NCBI RefSeq assembly: GCF_050627025.1
Contig: NZ_CP192472.1
DNA: 64,000 nt
From: Variovorax paradoxus_P
GTDB lineage: Bacteria > Pseudomonadota > Gammaproteobacteria > Burkholderiales > Burkholderiaceae_C
Direction: 5' to 3' (one strand)
Part shown: positions 1 through 8,484 of the stretch, one piece after another
Position numbering within the stretch: the first letter of the stretch is position 1
Layout of the letters: the number at the start of each line of letters is the position of its first letter
Program-made: the position numbers and the translations under genes
Notes under the pieces: model-generated
Told to the model about the DNA's origin: nothing
The model's database searches: none
What the model saw: the letters and a program-made list of their open reading frames with translations, nothing else

Positions 1-1
1 C

Positions 2-934
2 TCGATCCGCCAGCCGGCCTCGTTCTGCGGCATTACCGGCATCAAGCCGACCTACGGGCGCGCGTCGCGCTACGGCATGGTGGCTTTTGCGTCGAGCCTC
101 GACCAGGCCGGCCCGATGGCCCGCTCGGCCGAAGACTGCGCGCTGCTGCTGTCGGCCTTCTGCGGCCCCGACCTGGACCGCGACTCCACCTCGCTCGACA
201 AGCCCGCCGAAGACTTCAGCCGTTCGCTGAACGACTCGCTCGAGGGCCTGCGCATCGGCGTACCGAAGGAGTTCTTCGGTGAAGGCGTGGCCCCGGGTGT
301 GCGCGCCGCGGTGGATGCGGCGCTGGCGCAGTACGAGAAGCTCGGCGCAAAGCGCGTCGAAGTGAGCCTGCCGCGCACCGAGCTGTCGATTCCCGTGTAC
401 TACATCCTGGCCGCGGCCGAGGCGTCGAGCAACCTGAGCCGCTTCGACGGCGTGAAGTTCGGACACCGGGCCAAGCAGTACAAAGACCTCGGCGACATGT
501 ACGAGCGCACGCGCGCCGAAGGCTTCGGCGACGAGGTCAAGCGCCGCATCATGATTGGCACCTACGTGCTCTCGCATGGCTACTACGACGCCTACTACCT
601 GCAGGCGCAAAAAGTGCGCCGCATGATTGCCGACGACTTCCAGCAGGCCTTCAAGCAGTGCGACGTGATCGCCGGCCCTGCCGCGCCGACCACCGCGTGG
701 AAGATCGGCGAGCATGGGGACGACCCTGTTGCCGACTACCTCGCAGACATCTTCACGCTGCCCGCTTCGCTGGCCGGCCTGCCCGGCATGAGCGTGCCCG
801 CGGGCTTCGATGCAGGCATGCCCGTGGGGCTGCAATTGATCGGCAACTACTTCGGCGAAGCGAAGCTGCTGGGCGCAGCCCATCGTTTCCAACAAGCCAC
901 CGACTGGCACACGCGCACGCCGGAGGGCTTCTGA
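2..934 (+). CDS. gatA: Asp-tRNA(Asn)/Glu-tRNA(Gln) amidotransferase subunit A (5'-truncated by window)
   Basis: This is the C-terminal 310 residues of GatA, the amidase subunit of GatCAB. The complex releases ammonia from glutamine to amidate Glu-tRNA(Gln) or Asp-tRNA(Asn) in the cytoplasm. The frame is open from base 2. The first visible residues, SIRQPASFCGITGIKPTYGR, are the strongly conserved stretch that begins at the nucleophilic serine of the amidase-signature Ser-cisSer-Lys triad, so only the part before that serine is missing. The stop (932-934) is one base from the gatB start, the usual gatCAB operon arrangement. The ATG at 77 is internal, not the true start. Confidence 0.97.
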   Translation, partial: SIRQPASFCGITGIKPTYGRASRYGMVAFASSLDQAGPMARSAEDCALLLSAFCGPDLDRDSTSLDKPAEDFSRSLNDSLEGLRIGVPKEFFGEGVAPGVRAAVDAALAQYEKLGAKRVEVSLPRTELSIPVYYILAAAEASSNLSRFDGVKFGHRAKQYKDLGDMYERTRAEGFGDEVKRRIMIGTYVLSHGYYDAYYLQAQKVRRMIADDFQQAFKQCDVIAGPAAPTTAWKIGEHGDDPVADYLADIFTLPASLAGLPGMSVPAGFDAGMPVGLQLIGNYFGEAKLLGAAHRFQQATDWHTRTPEGF

Positions 935-935
935 A

Positions 936-2426
936 ATGAGCGAGACCGTGAACACCTTCGAAGCACAACAACAGGGCCGCCCGACCGGCCCGCTGGTGCG
1001 CGGCTATGAAGTCATCATTGGCTTCGAGACGCACGCCCAACTGTCGACTGCAAGCAAGATCTTCAGCCGCGCCTCCACCGCTTTTGGCGCCGAGCCCAAC
1101 ACGCAAGCCTGCGCGGTCGACCTGGCGCTGCCGGGCACGCTGCCCGTAATGAACAAGGGTGCCGTCGAACGCGCCATCAAGCTGGGCCTGGCGCTCGGCT
1201 CGCACATTGCGCCGCGCAGCGTGTTCGCGCGCAAGAACTACTTCTACCCCGATCTGCCCAAGGGCTACCAGATCAGCCAGTTCGAGATTCCGGTCGTGCA
1301 GGGCGGTGCAGTCTCGTTCTTTCTGGGCGAAGAAAAGAAAACCGTTCGCCTGGTGCGCGCCCACCTCGAGGAAGACGCGGGCAAGTCGCTGCACGAAGAC
1401 TTCATTGGCCAGAGCGGCATCGACCTGAACCGCGCCGGCACGCCGCTGCTGGAGATCGTGACCGAGCCCGACATGCGCTCCACCGCCGAGGCCGTGGCCT
1501 ATGCGCGCGAGCTGCACAAGATCGTCACGTGGATCGGCATTTGCGACGGCAACATGCAGGAAGGCAGCTTTCGCTGCGACGCCAACGTGTCGGTGCGCAA
1601 GCCGGGCGAAAAGCTCGGCACGCGGCGCGAGATCAAGAACCTGAACAGCTTCAAGTTCATGCAGCAAGCCATCGACTACGAGATCAACTCGCAGATCGAC
1701 GAGCTCGAAGACGGCCGCAAGATCGAGCAGGCCACCGTGCTGTTCGATCCCGATACGGGCGAGACGCGCACCATGCGCACCAAGGAAGACGCTGCCGACT
1801 ACCGCTACTTTCCGGATCCGGACCTGCCGCCGCTCGCCATCGAACCCGAGTGGATCGAGCGCGTGCGTGCCACCATGCCCGAACTGCCGCGCACCATGGC
1901 CGAGCGCTATGTGCGCGACCACGGCATGTCCGAATACGACGCGGCGCAGCTCACCCAGAGCCCGGCGCTCGCACGCTACTTCGACGACGCGGTGAAGGCC
2001 GGCGCAACCCCCAAGCTCGCAAGCAACTGGATCACCGGCGAAATGGCGCGCCGCCTGAACGCGCAAGAAATCGGCATCGAAGCCGCGCCGGTCTCGGCGC
2101 AGCAGCTGGCCCAGCTGGTGCGGCGCGTTGCAGACGGCACGCTGCCCAACAACGCGGCCCGCCAGGTGTTCGATGCACTCTGGACTGGCGACGGCAGCGA
2201 CGTCGACGCCATCATCGAGGCCAAGGACCTGAAGCCGATGAACGACACCGGCGCCCTCGACAAGATCCTGGACGAGGTCATTTCCAAGAACCAGAAAAAT
2301 GTCGACGAGTACCGCGCCGGCAAGGAAAAGGCCTTGAACGGCCTCGTGGGCCAGGTAATGAAGGCCAGCGGCGGCAAGGCGAACCCCGCCCAGGTCACCG
2401 AACTGCTCAAGGCCAAGCTGGCCTGA
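936..2426 (+). CDS. gatB: Asp-tRNA(Asn)/Glu-tRNA(Gln) amidotransferase subunit B
   Basis: A 496-residue GatB, full length for the family. It binds the misacylated tRNA, activates the side-chain carboxylate with ATP and receives ammonia through a tunnel from GatA. The N-terminal catalytic cradle starts with GYEVIIGFETHAQLST. The conserved RAGTPLLEIVTEPDMRS, EGSFRCDANVSVR and DYRYFPDPDLPP blocks follow. A helical and YqeY-like tail covers roughly the last 150 residues and ends with GQVMKASGGKANPAQV. It starts one base after the gatA stop, so the two are co-transcribed and probably translationally coupled. Confidence 0.98.
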   Translation: MSETVNTFEAQQQGRPTGPLVRGYEVIIGFETHAQLSTASKIFSRASTAFGAEPNTQACAVDLALPGTLPVMNKGAVERAIKLGLALGSHIAPRSVFARKNYFYPDLPKGYQISQFEIPVVQGGAVSFFLGEEKKTVRLVRAHLEEDAGKSLHEDFIGQSGIDLNRAGTPLLEIVTEPDMRSTAEAVAYARELHKIVTWIGICDGNMQEGSFRCDANVSVRKPGEKLGTRREIKNLNSFKFMQQAIDYEINSQIDELEDGRKIEQATVLFDPDTGETRTMRTKEDAADYRYFPDPDLPPLAIEPEWIERVRATMPELPRTMAERYVRDHGMSEYDAAQLTQSPALARYFDDAVKAGATPKLASNWITGEMARRLNAQEIGIEAAPVSAQQLAQLVRRVADGTLPNNAARQVFDALWTGDGSDVDAIIEAKDLKPMNDTGALDKILDEVISKNQKNVDEYRAGKEKALNGLVGQVMKASGGKANPAQVTELLKAKLA

Positions 2427-2427
2427 C

Positions 2428-2445
2428 CGCCGCCCCGGGGCGGCG
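2428..2445. terminator. GC-rich perfect palindrome between convergent gatB and DUF4124 gene
   Basis: An uninterrupted 18-bp palindrome (CGCCGCCCC followed by its complement) fills the 21-bp gap between two genes that end toward each other. It could stop transcription from both sides, but no T-tract follows on either strand, so the terminator role is inferred from position. Confidence 0.4.
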
Positions 2446-2447
2446 AG

Positions 2448-3137
2448 TTACTTGCCGCCGCCGTTCTGAGGCGACCAGATCTGCTTGAGCCGCGCGCGCT
2501 CTTCGTCGAAGCGCGCGTTCACGCGCTTCTTCTCGTCTTCCTGCTCGCCGATGAAGCGGTTCTGCACCGCCACGCTCTGCGCGTTGTCTTCGAGCTTGCG
2601 TCGCACCGCGCCAGGCGCCTTGCTGATGTCGTGCTTGTAGAACTCGAGTTCCTCGTCGATCTTCTTGCGGTCTTCGGCAAGTTCGGCAAGGCGCTTTTGC
2701 GCCGCCTGGATGACCGCGTCGATCTGCACCAGTGCTTCCTTGCGCTCCCGTTCGTGCACAGTCACGTTCGGGTAGCGCACCAGCAATGCACGCTCGCGCC
2801 GGCGTTCGTCAATGAGGCGCGCGGCCTGCAGTGCGGCCTCGCGGGCCCGGTCTTCGCGCTCGGCCAGTTCGCGGGCGGTGTACGTCGGCTCGATCTTGCG
2901 GCGCGTGGTGCCGCTCGGGCTCAGTTCGCGCTGCTCGCGGTCGCTGCATTCGGCAATCGGCCGGTCGGCAGTGAGCGTGCGGCCGCGGGCGTCGGTGCAC
3001 GAATAAATGGCGGCGGGTGCTTGCGCGGGCTGCGCAGGCGCCGCCATGGGCAGCAGCGCCGCCATCAGCGGCAGCATCAGCAGCAACGCCGATGGAGCGA
3101 AAGGGCGGGCCGGTCGATCGAGCTTGCGCACAGGCAT
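2448..3137 (-). CDS. Exported DUF4124-domain protein with coiled-coil tail
   Basis: A 229-residue protein of unknown function. The start at 3137 gives a classic signal peptide (MPVRKLDRP, a hydrophobic stretch of leucine, methionine and alanine, then APAQPAQA). A DUF4124-like segment follows (IYSCTDARGRTLTADRP). From about residue 85 to the end the chain is rich in Arg, Glu, Lys and Ala, consistent with a long coiled coil (for example KRLAELAEDRKKIDEELEF). The frame stays open upstream to 3404, but that part is antisense overlap with pyrE. The gene starts 10 bp after the pyrE stop and is probably co-transcribed with it. It is periplasmic by inference. Confidence 0.8.
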   Translation of the reverse strand: MPVRKLDRPARPFAPSALLLMLPLMAALLPMAAPAQPAQAPAAIYSCTDARGRTLTADRPIAECSDREQRELSPSGTTRRKIEPTYTARELAEREDRAREAALQAARLIDERRRERALLVRYPNVTVHERERKEALVQIDAVIQAAQKRLAELAEDRKKIDEELEFYKHDISKAPGAVRRKLEDNAQSVAVQNRFIGEQEDEKKRVNARFDEERARLKQIWSPQNGGGK

Positions 3138-3147
3138 GGGGGTGGCC

Positions 3148-3831
3148 TCAAAGAGCGCCGTAGCGGGCGCGGTAGGCGAGAACGCGCTCGCGATGTGCGC
3201 CCAGGTCGGCGGCGGCGTTGCCAGACAGAAAATTGAGCAGGTCGTCCAGCGTGGCAATGGCCACCACCTTGAGGCCCAGCTGGTTGCGCACGTACTGCAC
3301 TGCGCTGTGGTCCACGTCGACGCCGTTTTCGGTGGCCTTCTCCTGCCGGTCGAGCGCGATGGACACCGCGTGCGGCGTGGCGCCGGCAGCCTCGATGGCC
3401 GCAATCGATTCGCGCACTGCGGTGCCGGCCGACATCACGTCGTCGACGATGAGCACACGGCCCTTGAGCGGTGCCCCCACCAGGTTGCCGCCCTCGCCGT
3501 GCGCCTTGGCTTCCTTGCGGTTGTAGGCAAAGGGGTAGTTGCGACCGCGGCGGGCCAGCTCGGCGGCCACCGTGGCGCCCAGCGGAATGCCCTTGTAGGC
3601 GGGGCCGAAGATCATGTCGAACTCGACGCCGCTCTCGATCAGCCGGTCTGCATAGAATCCGGCGAGACGCGCGATCTTGGCGCCGTCGTCGAAGAGGCCC
3701 GAATTGAAGAAGTAGGGGCTCAGGCGGCCGGCCTTGGTCTTGAACTCGCCGAAGCGCAGCACGCCGGAGTCGAGTGCGAACTGGACGAAATCCTGCGCAA
3801 CCGCACTGCTTTCCACACCATCTACAGCCAT
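3148..3831 (-). CDS. pyrE: Orotate phosphoribosyltransferase
   Basis: A 227-residue PyrE that transfers phosphoribose from PRPP to orotate in de novo pyrimidine synthesis. Diagnostic stretches are FGEFKTKAGRLSPYFFNSG near the N terminus, the flexible-loop region (NRKEAKAHGEGG) and the PRPP-binding motif VLIVDDVMSAGTA. The start at 3831 (MAVDGVESS) gives the usual family length. The frame extends upstream only because it lies opposite the exonuclease gene. It is divergent from xth, with 12 bp between the two start codons. Confidence 0.96.
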   Translation of the reverse strand: MAVDGVESSAVAQDFVQFALDSGVLRFGEFKTKAGRLSPYFFNSGLFDDGAKIARLAGFYADRLIESGVEFDMIFGPAYKGIPLGATVAAELARRGRNYPFAYNRKEAKAHGEGGNLVGAPLKGRVLIVDDVMSAGTAVRESIAAIEAAGATPHAVSIALDRQEKATENGVDVDHSAVQYVRNQLGLKVVAIATLDDLLNFLSGNAAADLGAHRERVLAYRARYGAL

Positions 3832-3843
3832 CGGAATTTCCTT

Positions 3844-4647
3844 GTGTTCAAACTGACCAGCCTCAATCTCAATGGCCTGCGTTCGGCCGCCACCAAGGGG
3901 GTGGCGGACTGGGTGGCCGAACTTGCGCCGGATTGTATTTGCATGCAGGAGATCCGGGTGCAGGCCAGCGACATCGAGGGCCGGTTCGAAGAAATGGCCG
4001 GCCTGAAGGGCCATTTCCACTTTGCCGAGAAAAAAGGCTACGCCGGCACCGCCATCTATACAAAGCACGCGCCAAGCGATGTGATCGTGGGCTGGGGCGA
4101 CACCGAATTCGATGCCGAAGGCCGGTATCTCGAGCTGCGCTTCGACACCCCCGCGCGCAAGCTCTCGATCATCAGCTGCTACTTTCCGAGCGGCAGCTCG
4201 GGCGAGGAGCGGCAGGAGGCCAAGTTCCGCTTCCTGAAGGGCTTCTTCCCGCACCTTGTCGCGCTCAAGAAAGAACGCGAGTTCATCCTCTGCGGCGACA
4301 TCAACATCGCCCACAAGGAAATCGACCTCAAGAACTGGCGCGGCAACCAGAAGAACAGCGGCTTCCTGCCCGAAGAACGCGCCTGGATGACCCGCCTGCT
4401 CGACGCCGGCACCGACGGCGCGGGCCTGGTGGACGTGTACCGCATGCTCAAGCCCGAGACCACGGCCGAGGCCTACACCTGGTGGAGCAACCGCGGCCAG
4501 GCCTATGCCAACAACGTGGGGTGGCGGCTCGACTACCACCTGGCCACGCCGGCGCTCGGCGCGCTGGCGCGCAACGAGCAGATCTACAAGACCATCAAGT
4601 TCAGCGACCACGCGCCGATCACGGTCGACTACGACTTCACGCTGTAG
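3844..4647 (+). CDS. xth: Exodeoxyribonuclease III (ExoIII/AP endonuclease family)
   Basis: A 267-residue member of the exonuclease III/AP endonuclease family, acting in base-excision repair on abasic sites and 3' blocks. Seen in order: the N-terminal LNLNGLRSA, the metal-binding QEIR, YAGTAIYTK, GDINIAHKEIDLKN with the catalytic Asp/Asn, and the C-terminal GWRLDYHLAT and SDHAPI with the catalytic His. The start is GTG at 3844. Although the frame is open far upstream, homology begins right there, and the upstream part lies opposite pyrE. The ribosome-binding site is weak. The spacing to pyrE is so small that the two promoters must lie inside each other's transcribed regions. Confidence 0.95.
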   Translation: MFKLTSLNLNGLRSAATKGVADWVAELAPDCICMQEIRVQASDIEGRFEEMAGLKGHFHFAEKKGYAGTAIYTKHAPSDVIVGWGDTEFDAEGRYLELRFDTPARKLSIISCYFPSGSSGEERQEAKFRFLKGFFPHLVALKKEREFILCGDINIAHKEIDLKNWRGNQKNSGFLPEERAWMTRLLDAGTDGAGLVDVYRMLKPETTAEAYTWWSNRGQAYANNVGWRLDYHLATPALGALARNEQIYKTIKFSDHAPITVDYDFTL

Positions 4648-4648
4648 C

Positions 4649-4670
4649 CGCCGCGCAGTTCAGCGCGGCG
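4649..4670. terminator. Hairpin between convergent xth and gntR-type gene
   Basis: CGCCGCGC and GCGCGGCG form a perfect 8-bp stem around a 6-base loop, starting two bases after the xth stop and overlapping the last codons of the GntR gene. There is only a short T-rich stretch (GTCTTTCC) on the plus side, so efficiency is uncertain. Confidence 0.45.
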
Positions 4671-5433
4671 CCGTCTTTCCGGCGTGCCGCGCCAGGTGCA
4701 CCTGGTGCAGCGTGATCTTGCGCACTTCGGCCTGGCTGGTCTCGATGTGCGCGCGCAGCAGCATTGCGGCCTGGTCGCCGCGGTTGGCGCGAACGGCTTT
4801 CAGGATCTTGGCGTGCTCGTCATAGGTGGCGTCGATGCGCGGCTGCTGCGTGAAGTCGAGGCGGCGGATGATGCGGATGCGGTCGGTCACGTCGCCATGA
4901 ACGCGCGCCATCTCGGCGTTGCCCGCGGCGGCCACCAGCGAGCAGTGAAAGGCCTCGTCCCATTGCGCCACCTGGGCGGTGTCGCTGCTGCGCTGGGCTG
5001 TGGGCACAAGCCAGATGTCGGCCAGCGCTTCAAGCAGGCTGCGGTCGACGCGGCGGTCGGCCTCGCACAGGCGATGCACGGCCGTGGTCTCGAGCACCAT
5101 GCGAAGGTCGTAGAGCTGCTCGAACTGGTCGAAGTCGAAAGGCAGCACGCGCCAGCCGCTGCGGAACAGCACCTCGACGAAGCCCTCTTGCTGCAAGCGG
5201 AACAGCGCCTGCCGCACCGGCGTGCGCGAAACGCCCAGCCGCTCGCTGATCTCGTTCTCGGTGAAGCGGTCGCCCGGCACAAGGATGAAATCGGCAACGT
5301 CGCGCTTGAGCTGCGCGTACACCTCGTCCGCGCGCGTGCGAAAAACGGTTTCGCCGGCGGCGGGGGCGGCGGACATGGGCGAGGCGGGGCGGGAACGAAC
5401 AGTAGACACTTGTGGAATGGTAGTCGCTGTCAT
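4660..5433 (-). CDS. GntR-family transcriptional regulator, FCD (FadR-like) subfamily
   Basis: A 257-residue regulator. The N-terminal winged helix reads DEVYAQLKRDVADFI ... NEISERLGVSRTPVRQAL, the GntR signature. The C-terminal all-alpha ligand domain resembles FCD (LYDLRMVLETTAVHRL ... DEAFHCSLVAAAGN ... DEHAKILKAVRANRG), with metal-ligand-like Asp and His residues. The start at 5433 overlaps the upstream hydrolase stop as ATGA, so the regulator is the last gene of the 12-gene operon that begins at atzF. FCD repressors typically bind TTGT-N-ACAA palindromes, and such a site (16492-16503) lies at the operon promoter. I infer autoregulation and ligand-relieved repression by a pathway compound. 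The ligand is unknown. Confidence 0.93.
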   Translation of the reverse strand: MTATTIPQVSTVRSRPASPMSAAPAAGETVFRTRADEVYAQLKRDVADFILVPGDRFTENEISERLGVSRTPVRQALFRLQQEGFVEVLFRSGWRVLPFDFDQFEQLYDLRMVLETTAVHRLCEADRRVDRSLLEALADIWLVPTAQRSSDTAQVAQWDEAFHCSLVAAAGNAEMARVHGDVTDRIRIIRRLDFTQQPRIDATYDEHAKILKAVRANRGDQAAMLLRAHIETSQAEVRKITLHQVHLARHAGKTAPR

Positions 5434-6101
5434 TGCCCGCCGCGAAGCACAGCCAGCAGCGCCGCGCTCGGCGCGGTCCAACCCACAATGCCGCCCTGGG
5501 CGCGAACCATGTCGAGCGTGGCCGCCTTGAAGGCCGGAAAGTAGCTCTCGGTGCAGTCTTCGAGCAGCAGGCAGTCGTAGCCGCGGTCATTGGCTTCGCG
5601 CATGCTGGTCTGCACGCAAACCTCGGTGGTCACCCCGCCGAACAGCAGGTGCGTAATGCCGCGCGCTTGCAGCAGTTCATGCAGGCCTGTGGCGTAGAAC
5701 GCGCCCTTGCCGGGCTTGTCGATGACGATTTCGCCGTCGATCGGAGCCAGCGCATCGATGATCTGATTGCCCGGTTCGCCCGCCACGAGAATGCGCCCCA
5801 TCGGGCCTTCGTCGCCGATGCGCAATGCCGGATTGCCGCGGTTGCGCTTGGCGGGCGGGCAATCGGAAAGATCGGGCTTGTGCGCCTCCCGCGTGTGCAC
5901 CACAAGGCCGGCTGCTTCTCGCCAAGCCTGCAAAGCCGTTCTCGTCGCCGGAACGATCGCTTCGAGCAGGGACACATCGTTGCCCAGCGTTTCGCCGAAG
6001 CCTCCGGGTTCGATGAAGTCGCGCTGCATGTCGATGAGGACCAGGGCAGCTTTCTTGATCTCGAACTCGTACGGGAAGGGAATGGCTTCTTCTATGCGCA
6101 T
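5430..6101 (-). CDS. BiuH-like cysteine hydrolase (isochorismatase superfamily), candidate ureide/triuret amidohydrolase
   Basis: A 223-residue paralogue of the BiuH encoded at 7772-8479. The catalytic set of the cysteine-hydrolase branch is visible: Asp24 in VLIDMQRDF, Lys129 in IDKPGKGAF, Cys162 in GVTTEVCVQT, plus Gln202 in AQGGIVG. It shares long stretches with BiuH (KPGKG-F-AT, ANDRG, the REAHKPDL segment) but lacks the BiuH N-terminal WPYNGALRPDNTA block. A triuret hydrolase (TrtA) is a known BiuH relative, so triuret is a reasonable candidate substrate. Carboxybiuret and ureidoacrylate-type substrates are alternatives. I chose the start at 6101 because homology begins there; the frame upstream is not conserved. 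The stop overlaps the GntR start. It lies 67 bp downstream of the ATPase gene, the largest gap within the operon. Confidence 0.85.
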   Translation of the reverse strand: MRIEEAIPFPYEFEIKKAALVLIDMQRDFIEPGGFGETLGNDVSLLEAIVPATRTALQAWREAAGLVVHTREAHKPDLSDCPPAKRNRGNPALRIGDEGPMGRILVAGEPGNQIIDALAPIDGEIVIDKPGKGAFYATGLHELLQARGITHLLFGGVTTEVCVQTSMREANDRGYDCLLLEDCTESYFPAFKAATLDMVRAQGGIVGWTAPSAALLAVLRGGQ

Positions 6102-6168
6102 GTTGTTGCTCGCTTGTTCAGAGGGCGCGGGTGTGGCGATGGGCGGCCTTCCGATGAACAGCAGGCAC

Positions 6169-7764
6169 TCATGCAGCAATGTCCGAAGACTCATGGTGCC
6201 CGCCGCCCATGTGCGCCCCGATCACGTGCCTCTCAGCGCCCTCAGCCGAAGTCTCGAACACGATGCGCCCTTCGCTCATCACGACAATGCGATCAGCCAG
6301 TTCCAGCAACTCGTCGAGGTCTTCGCTGATGAGCAGCACCGCCCCGCCCTTTTCGCGCACCTGCACGATGCGCTCGTGAATTTCGGCAACGGCCGCAAAG
6401 TCGAGCCCGAACACCGGGTTGGCCACAATCAGCACGTTGATGTCGCCGGCGAGCTCACGCGCCAGGACCGCGCGCTGCACGTTGCCGCCGGAGAGGCTGC
6501 GAATCGGCGCGCCCTCGCCTTGCGTCTTGACCCCGTATTCGGCAATCCACTCGCGCGCCCGGTTCCGCCAGAAGGGAAAGTTCAACACGCCGCCGCGCGA
6601 CAAGGGCGGCCGGTCGAAATCACGAAGCGCCATGTTTTCAGCCACACTGAGATCGCCCACGCACGCATTGCGCAGCGGCTCTTCGGGAAGGCTGCGCACC
6701 TTGAGGCTGCGGTTCTCTCCGCGGCGTGCGTTGTAAGGCTGGCCCATCACCGTCACGCGGCCGGCAAGGCGGGGCCGCTGTCCGACCAAGGCCTCGACCA
6801 GCTCGCGCTGGCCGTTGCCCGAGACGCCCGCCACCCCCAGAATTTCGCCGGCGCGCACGGACAAGCCCAGGCCGTGCAACGCCAGCGTGCCGCGGTCGCC
6901 CTGCGCCTGGAGGCCCTCGACCATCAATGCGACAGGCGCTGCATCGGCCACGGGCCGCCTTGCAGCAGGCAACAAGGCAGGCGCTGAAGCCGCGCCGTCT
7001 TCAACACCCATCATGGCCTGTGCCAAGTGGGCCGGGCTCGTGTCCGCCACACGGCAATGGTGCACCGCCTTGCCGCGGCGCAACACCGTCACGCCGTCGG
7101 CATAGTCCATCACCTCGCGAAACTTGTGCGTGATGATGAGCACGGTGCAAAGCCCGCTGCGCGCGAACTCGCGCACGTGGCCCAGCACTTCATCCGCCTC
7201 CTGCGGCGTCAGCACGGAGGTCGGCTCGTCGAGAATCAGGAGGCGCGGCTTCAGGTACAGCTGCTTGAGCAGTTCGAGCTTCTGTTTTTCGCCCGCGGCA
7301 AGCTCTGAAGGCCGCGCGTCCAGGTCGAGGCTGAAGGGCGTTGTCGCAAGAAACTCCTTCAGTTCCGCGCGCTTGGTTTTCCAGTCGATCAATGCGGGCG
7401 TCTTGCCTCCCGCGAGCAGCAGGTTCTCCGCCACCGTCATGCCCGGCGCCAGCGTGAAATGCTGGTAGACCATGCCGATGCCCAGTGCGCGCGCCACGAT
7501 GGGGTTGGCAATGTCCTGCTCGCGCCCGTCGATCAGAATGCTGCCCTCCTCGGCGCGCTGAAAGCCCGCCACGCACTTCACCAGCGTGCTCTTGCCGGCG
7601 CCGTTTTCGCCGAGCAGCGCATGCACGGTGCCCGGTTCCACGCGCATCGTCACACGGTCCATCGCGGTGAAACTGCCGAAGCGCTTGGTGAGCTCGTAGG
7701 TGTCGAGCGCGAGTGCGCCGCTGCCGCCCGGCAGGGCGCCGATTGCATGGGAAGCGGCGCTCAT
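6169..7764 (-). CDS. BMP-type ABC transporter, double ATPase subunit
   Basis: A 531-residue fused ATPase (two ABC domains in one chain), as in the RbsA/YufO class serving sugar or nucleoside importers. Domain 1 has Walker A GENGAGKST, the Q-loop in MVYQHFTL, a signature-like SELAAGEKQKLELLK, Walker B LLILDEPTSVLTP and the H-loop ITHKF. Domain 2 is degenerate: GVSGNGQRE replaces Walker A, there is a good signature (SLSGGNVQR), and the Walker B region reads VLIVANPVFGLD without the catalytic Glu. This asymmetry is usual for the family. Start 7764 follows the biuH stop by 7 bases. An upstream in-frame ATG (7785) would overlap biuH. It powers the permease pair at 8485-10508. Confidence 0.92.
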   Translation of the reverse strand: MSAASHAIGALPGGSGALALDTYELTKRFGSFTAMDRVTMRVEPGTVHALLGENGAGKSTLVKCVAGFQRAEEGSILIDGREQDIANPIVARALGIGMVYQHFTLAPGMTVAENLLLAGGKTPALIDWKTKRAELKEFLATTPFSLDLDARPSELAAGEKQKLELLKQLYLKPRLLILDEPTSVLTPQEADEVLGHVREFARSGLCTVLIITHKFREVMDYADGVTVLRRGKAVHHCRVADTSPAHLAQAMMGVEDGAASAPALLPAARRPVADAAPVALMVEGLQAQGDRGTLALHGLGLSVRAGEILGVAGVSGNGQRELVEALVGQRPRLAGRVTVMGQPYNARRGENRSLKVRSLPEEPLRNACVGDLSVAENMALRDFDRPPLSRGGVLNFPFWRNRAREWIAEYGVKTQGEGAPIRSLSGGNVQRAVLARELAGDINVLIVANPVFGLDFAAVAEIHERIVQVREKGGAVLLISEDLDELLELADRIVVMSEGRIVFETSAEGAERHVIGAHMGGGHHESSDIAA

Positions 7765-7771
7765 GCGTGCA

Positions 7772-8479
7772 TCACCCGAGCGCAAGCGCGGTTAGCAGCT
7801 GCTGCGAAGTGGCATGCGCGCCGAACACGCCCCCCTGCATCGTGATCATCTTCAGCGCCGCCAAGTGGTTGCCGTGGTCGGTGGCTGCCGTGCAGTCGGA
7901 CAGCAGCAGGCATTCGAAGCCGCGGTCGTTGGCGTCGCGCATGGTGGTGTGCACGCACACGTCGGTGGTGATGCCCGCAAGGATCAGGTTCTCGATGCCT
8001 CGCGTGCGCAAGATCAGTTCAAGGTCGGTGGCATAGAACGAGCCCTTGCCGGGCTTGTCGATCACCACCTCGCTGGCGAGCGGGGCCAGTTCGGGAATGA
8101 TCTCCCAGCCCGGCTCGCCGCGCACCAGAATGCGCCCGCACGGCCCATCGTCGCCAATGCCCACGCCGCCGGCGCCAATCTGCCGCGAGCGCCAGCGCTT
8201 GTTGGCGGGCAGGTCCGCCAGGTCGGGCCGGTGGCCTTCGCGCGTGTGAATGATGTGAAAACCCAGCGGCCGCATTGCAGCGAGAGTGCGCGCGATAGGC
8301 TGGATTGGCGCCTGCACCAGCGAGAGGTCGTAGCCCATCACGTCGACATACCCGCCCTTGCCGCAGAAGTCGGTCTGCATGTCGATCACGATGAGCGCGG
8401 TGTTGTCGGGCCGCAATGCGCCGTTGTAGGGCCAGGCATAGGGCTCGGCCTCAACGTGGCGGCCGGTTGTGGTTGTCAT
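7772..8479 (-). CDS. biuH: Biuret amidohydrolase (biuret to allophanate)
   Basis: A 235-residue cysteine hydrolase that I recognise as BiuH. The N-terminal PYAWPYNGALRPDNTALI, then MQTDFCGKGGYVD, GHRPDLADLPANKRWRS and CGRILVRGEPGW, closely follow the characterised Rhizobium leguminosarum enzyme as I remember it. The Asp33-Lys142-Cys175 triad is complete (IDMQ, DKPGKG, TTDVCV), and the substrate-binding Gln215 is in MQGGVFG. It removes ammonia from biuret to give allophanate, the substrate of AtzF encoded by the first gene of the same operon. It is cytoplasmic, with no signal peptide. The start at 8479 lies 5 bases after the stop of the upstream permease gene. The frame upstream of 8479 is antisense noise. 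Ureidoacrylate hydrolase (RutB) is the main alternative; the conserved N-terminal block argues against it. Confidence 0.9.
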   Translation of the reverse strand: MTTTTGRHVEAEPYAWPYNGALRPDNTALIVIDMQTDFCGKGGYVDVMGYDLSLVQAPIQPIARTLAAMRPLGFHIIHTREGHRPDLADLPANKRWRSRQIGAGGVGIGDDGPCGRILVRGEPGWEIIPELAPLASEVVIDKPGKGSFYATDLELILRTRGIENLILAGITTDVCVHTTMRDANDRGFECLLLSDCTAATDHGNHLAALKMITMQGGVFGAHATSQQLLTALALG

Positions 8480-8484
8480 GGCGT

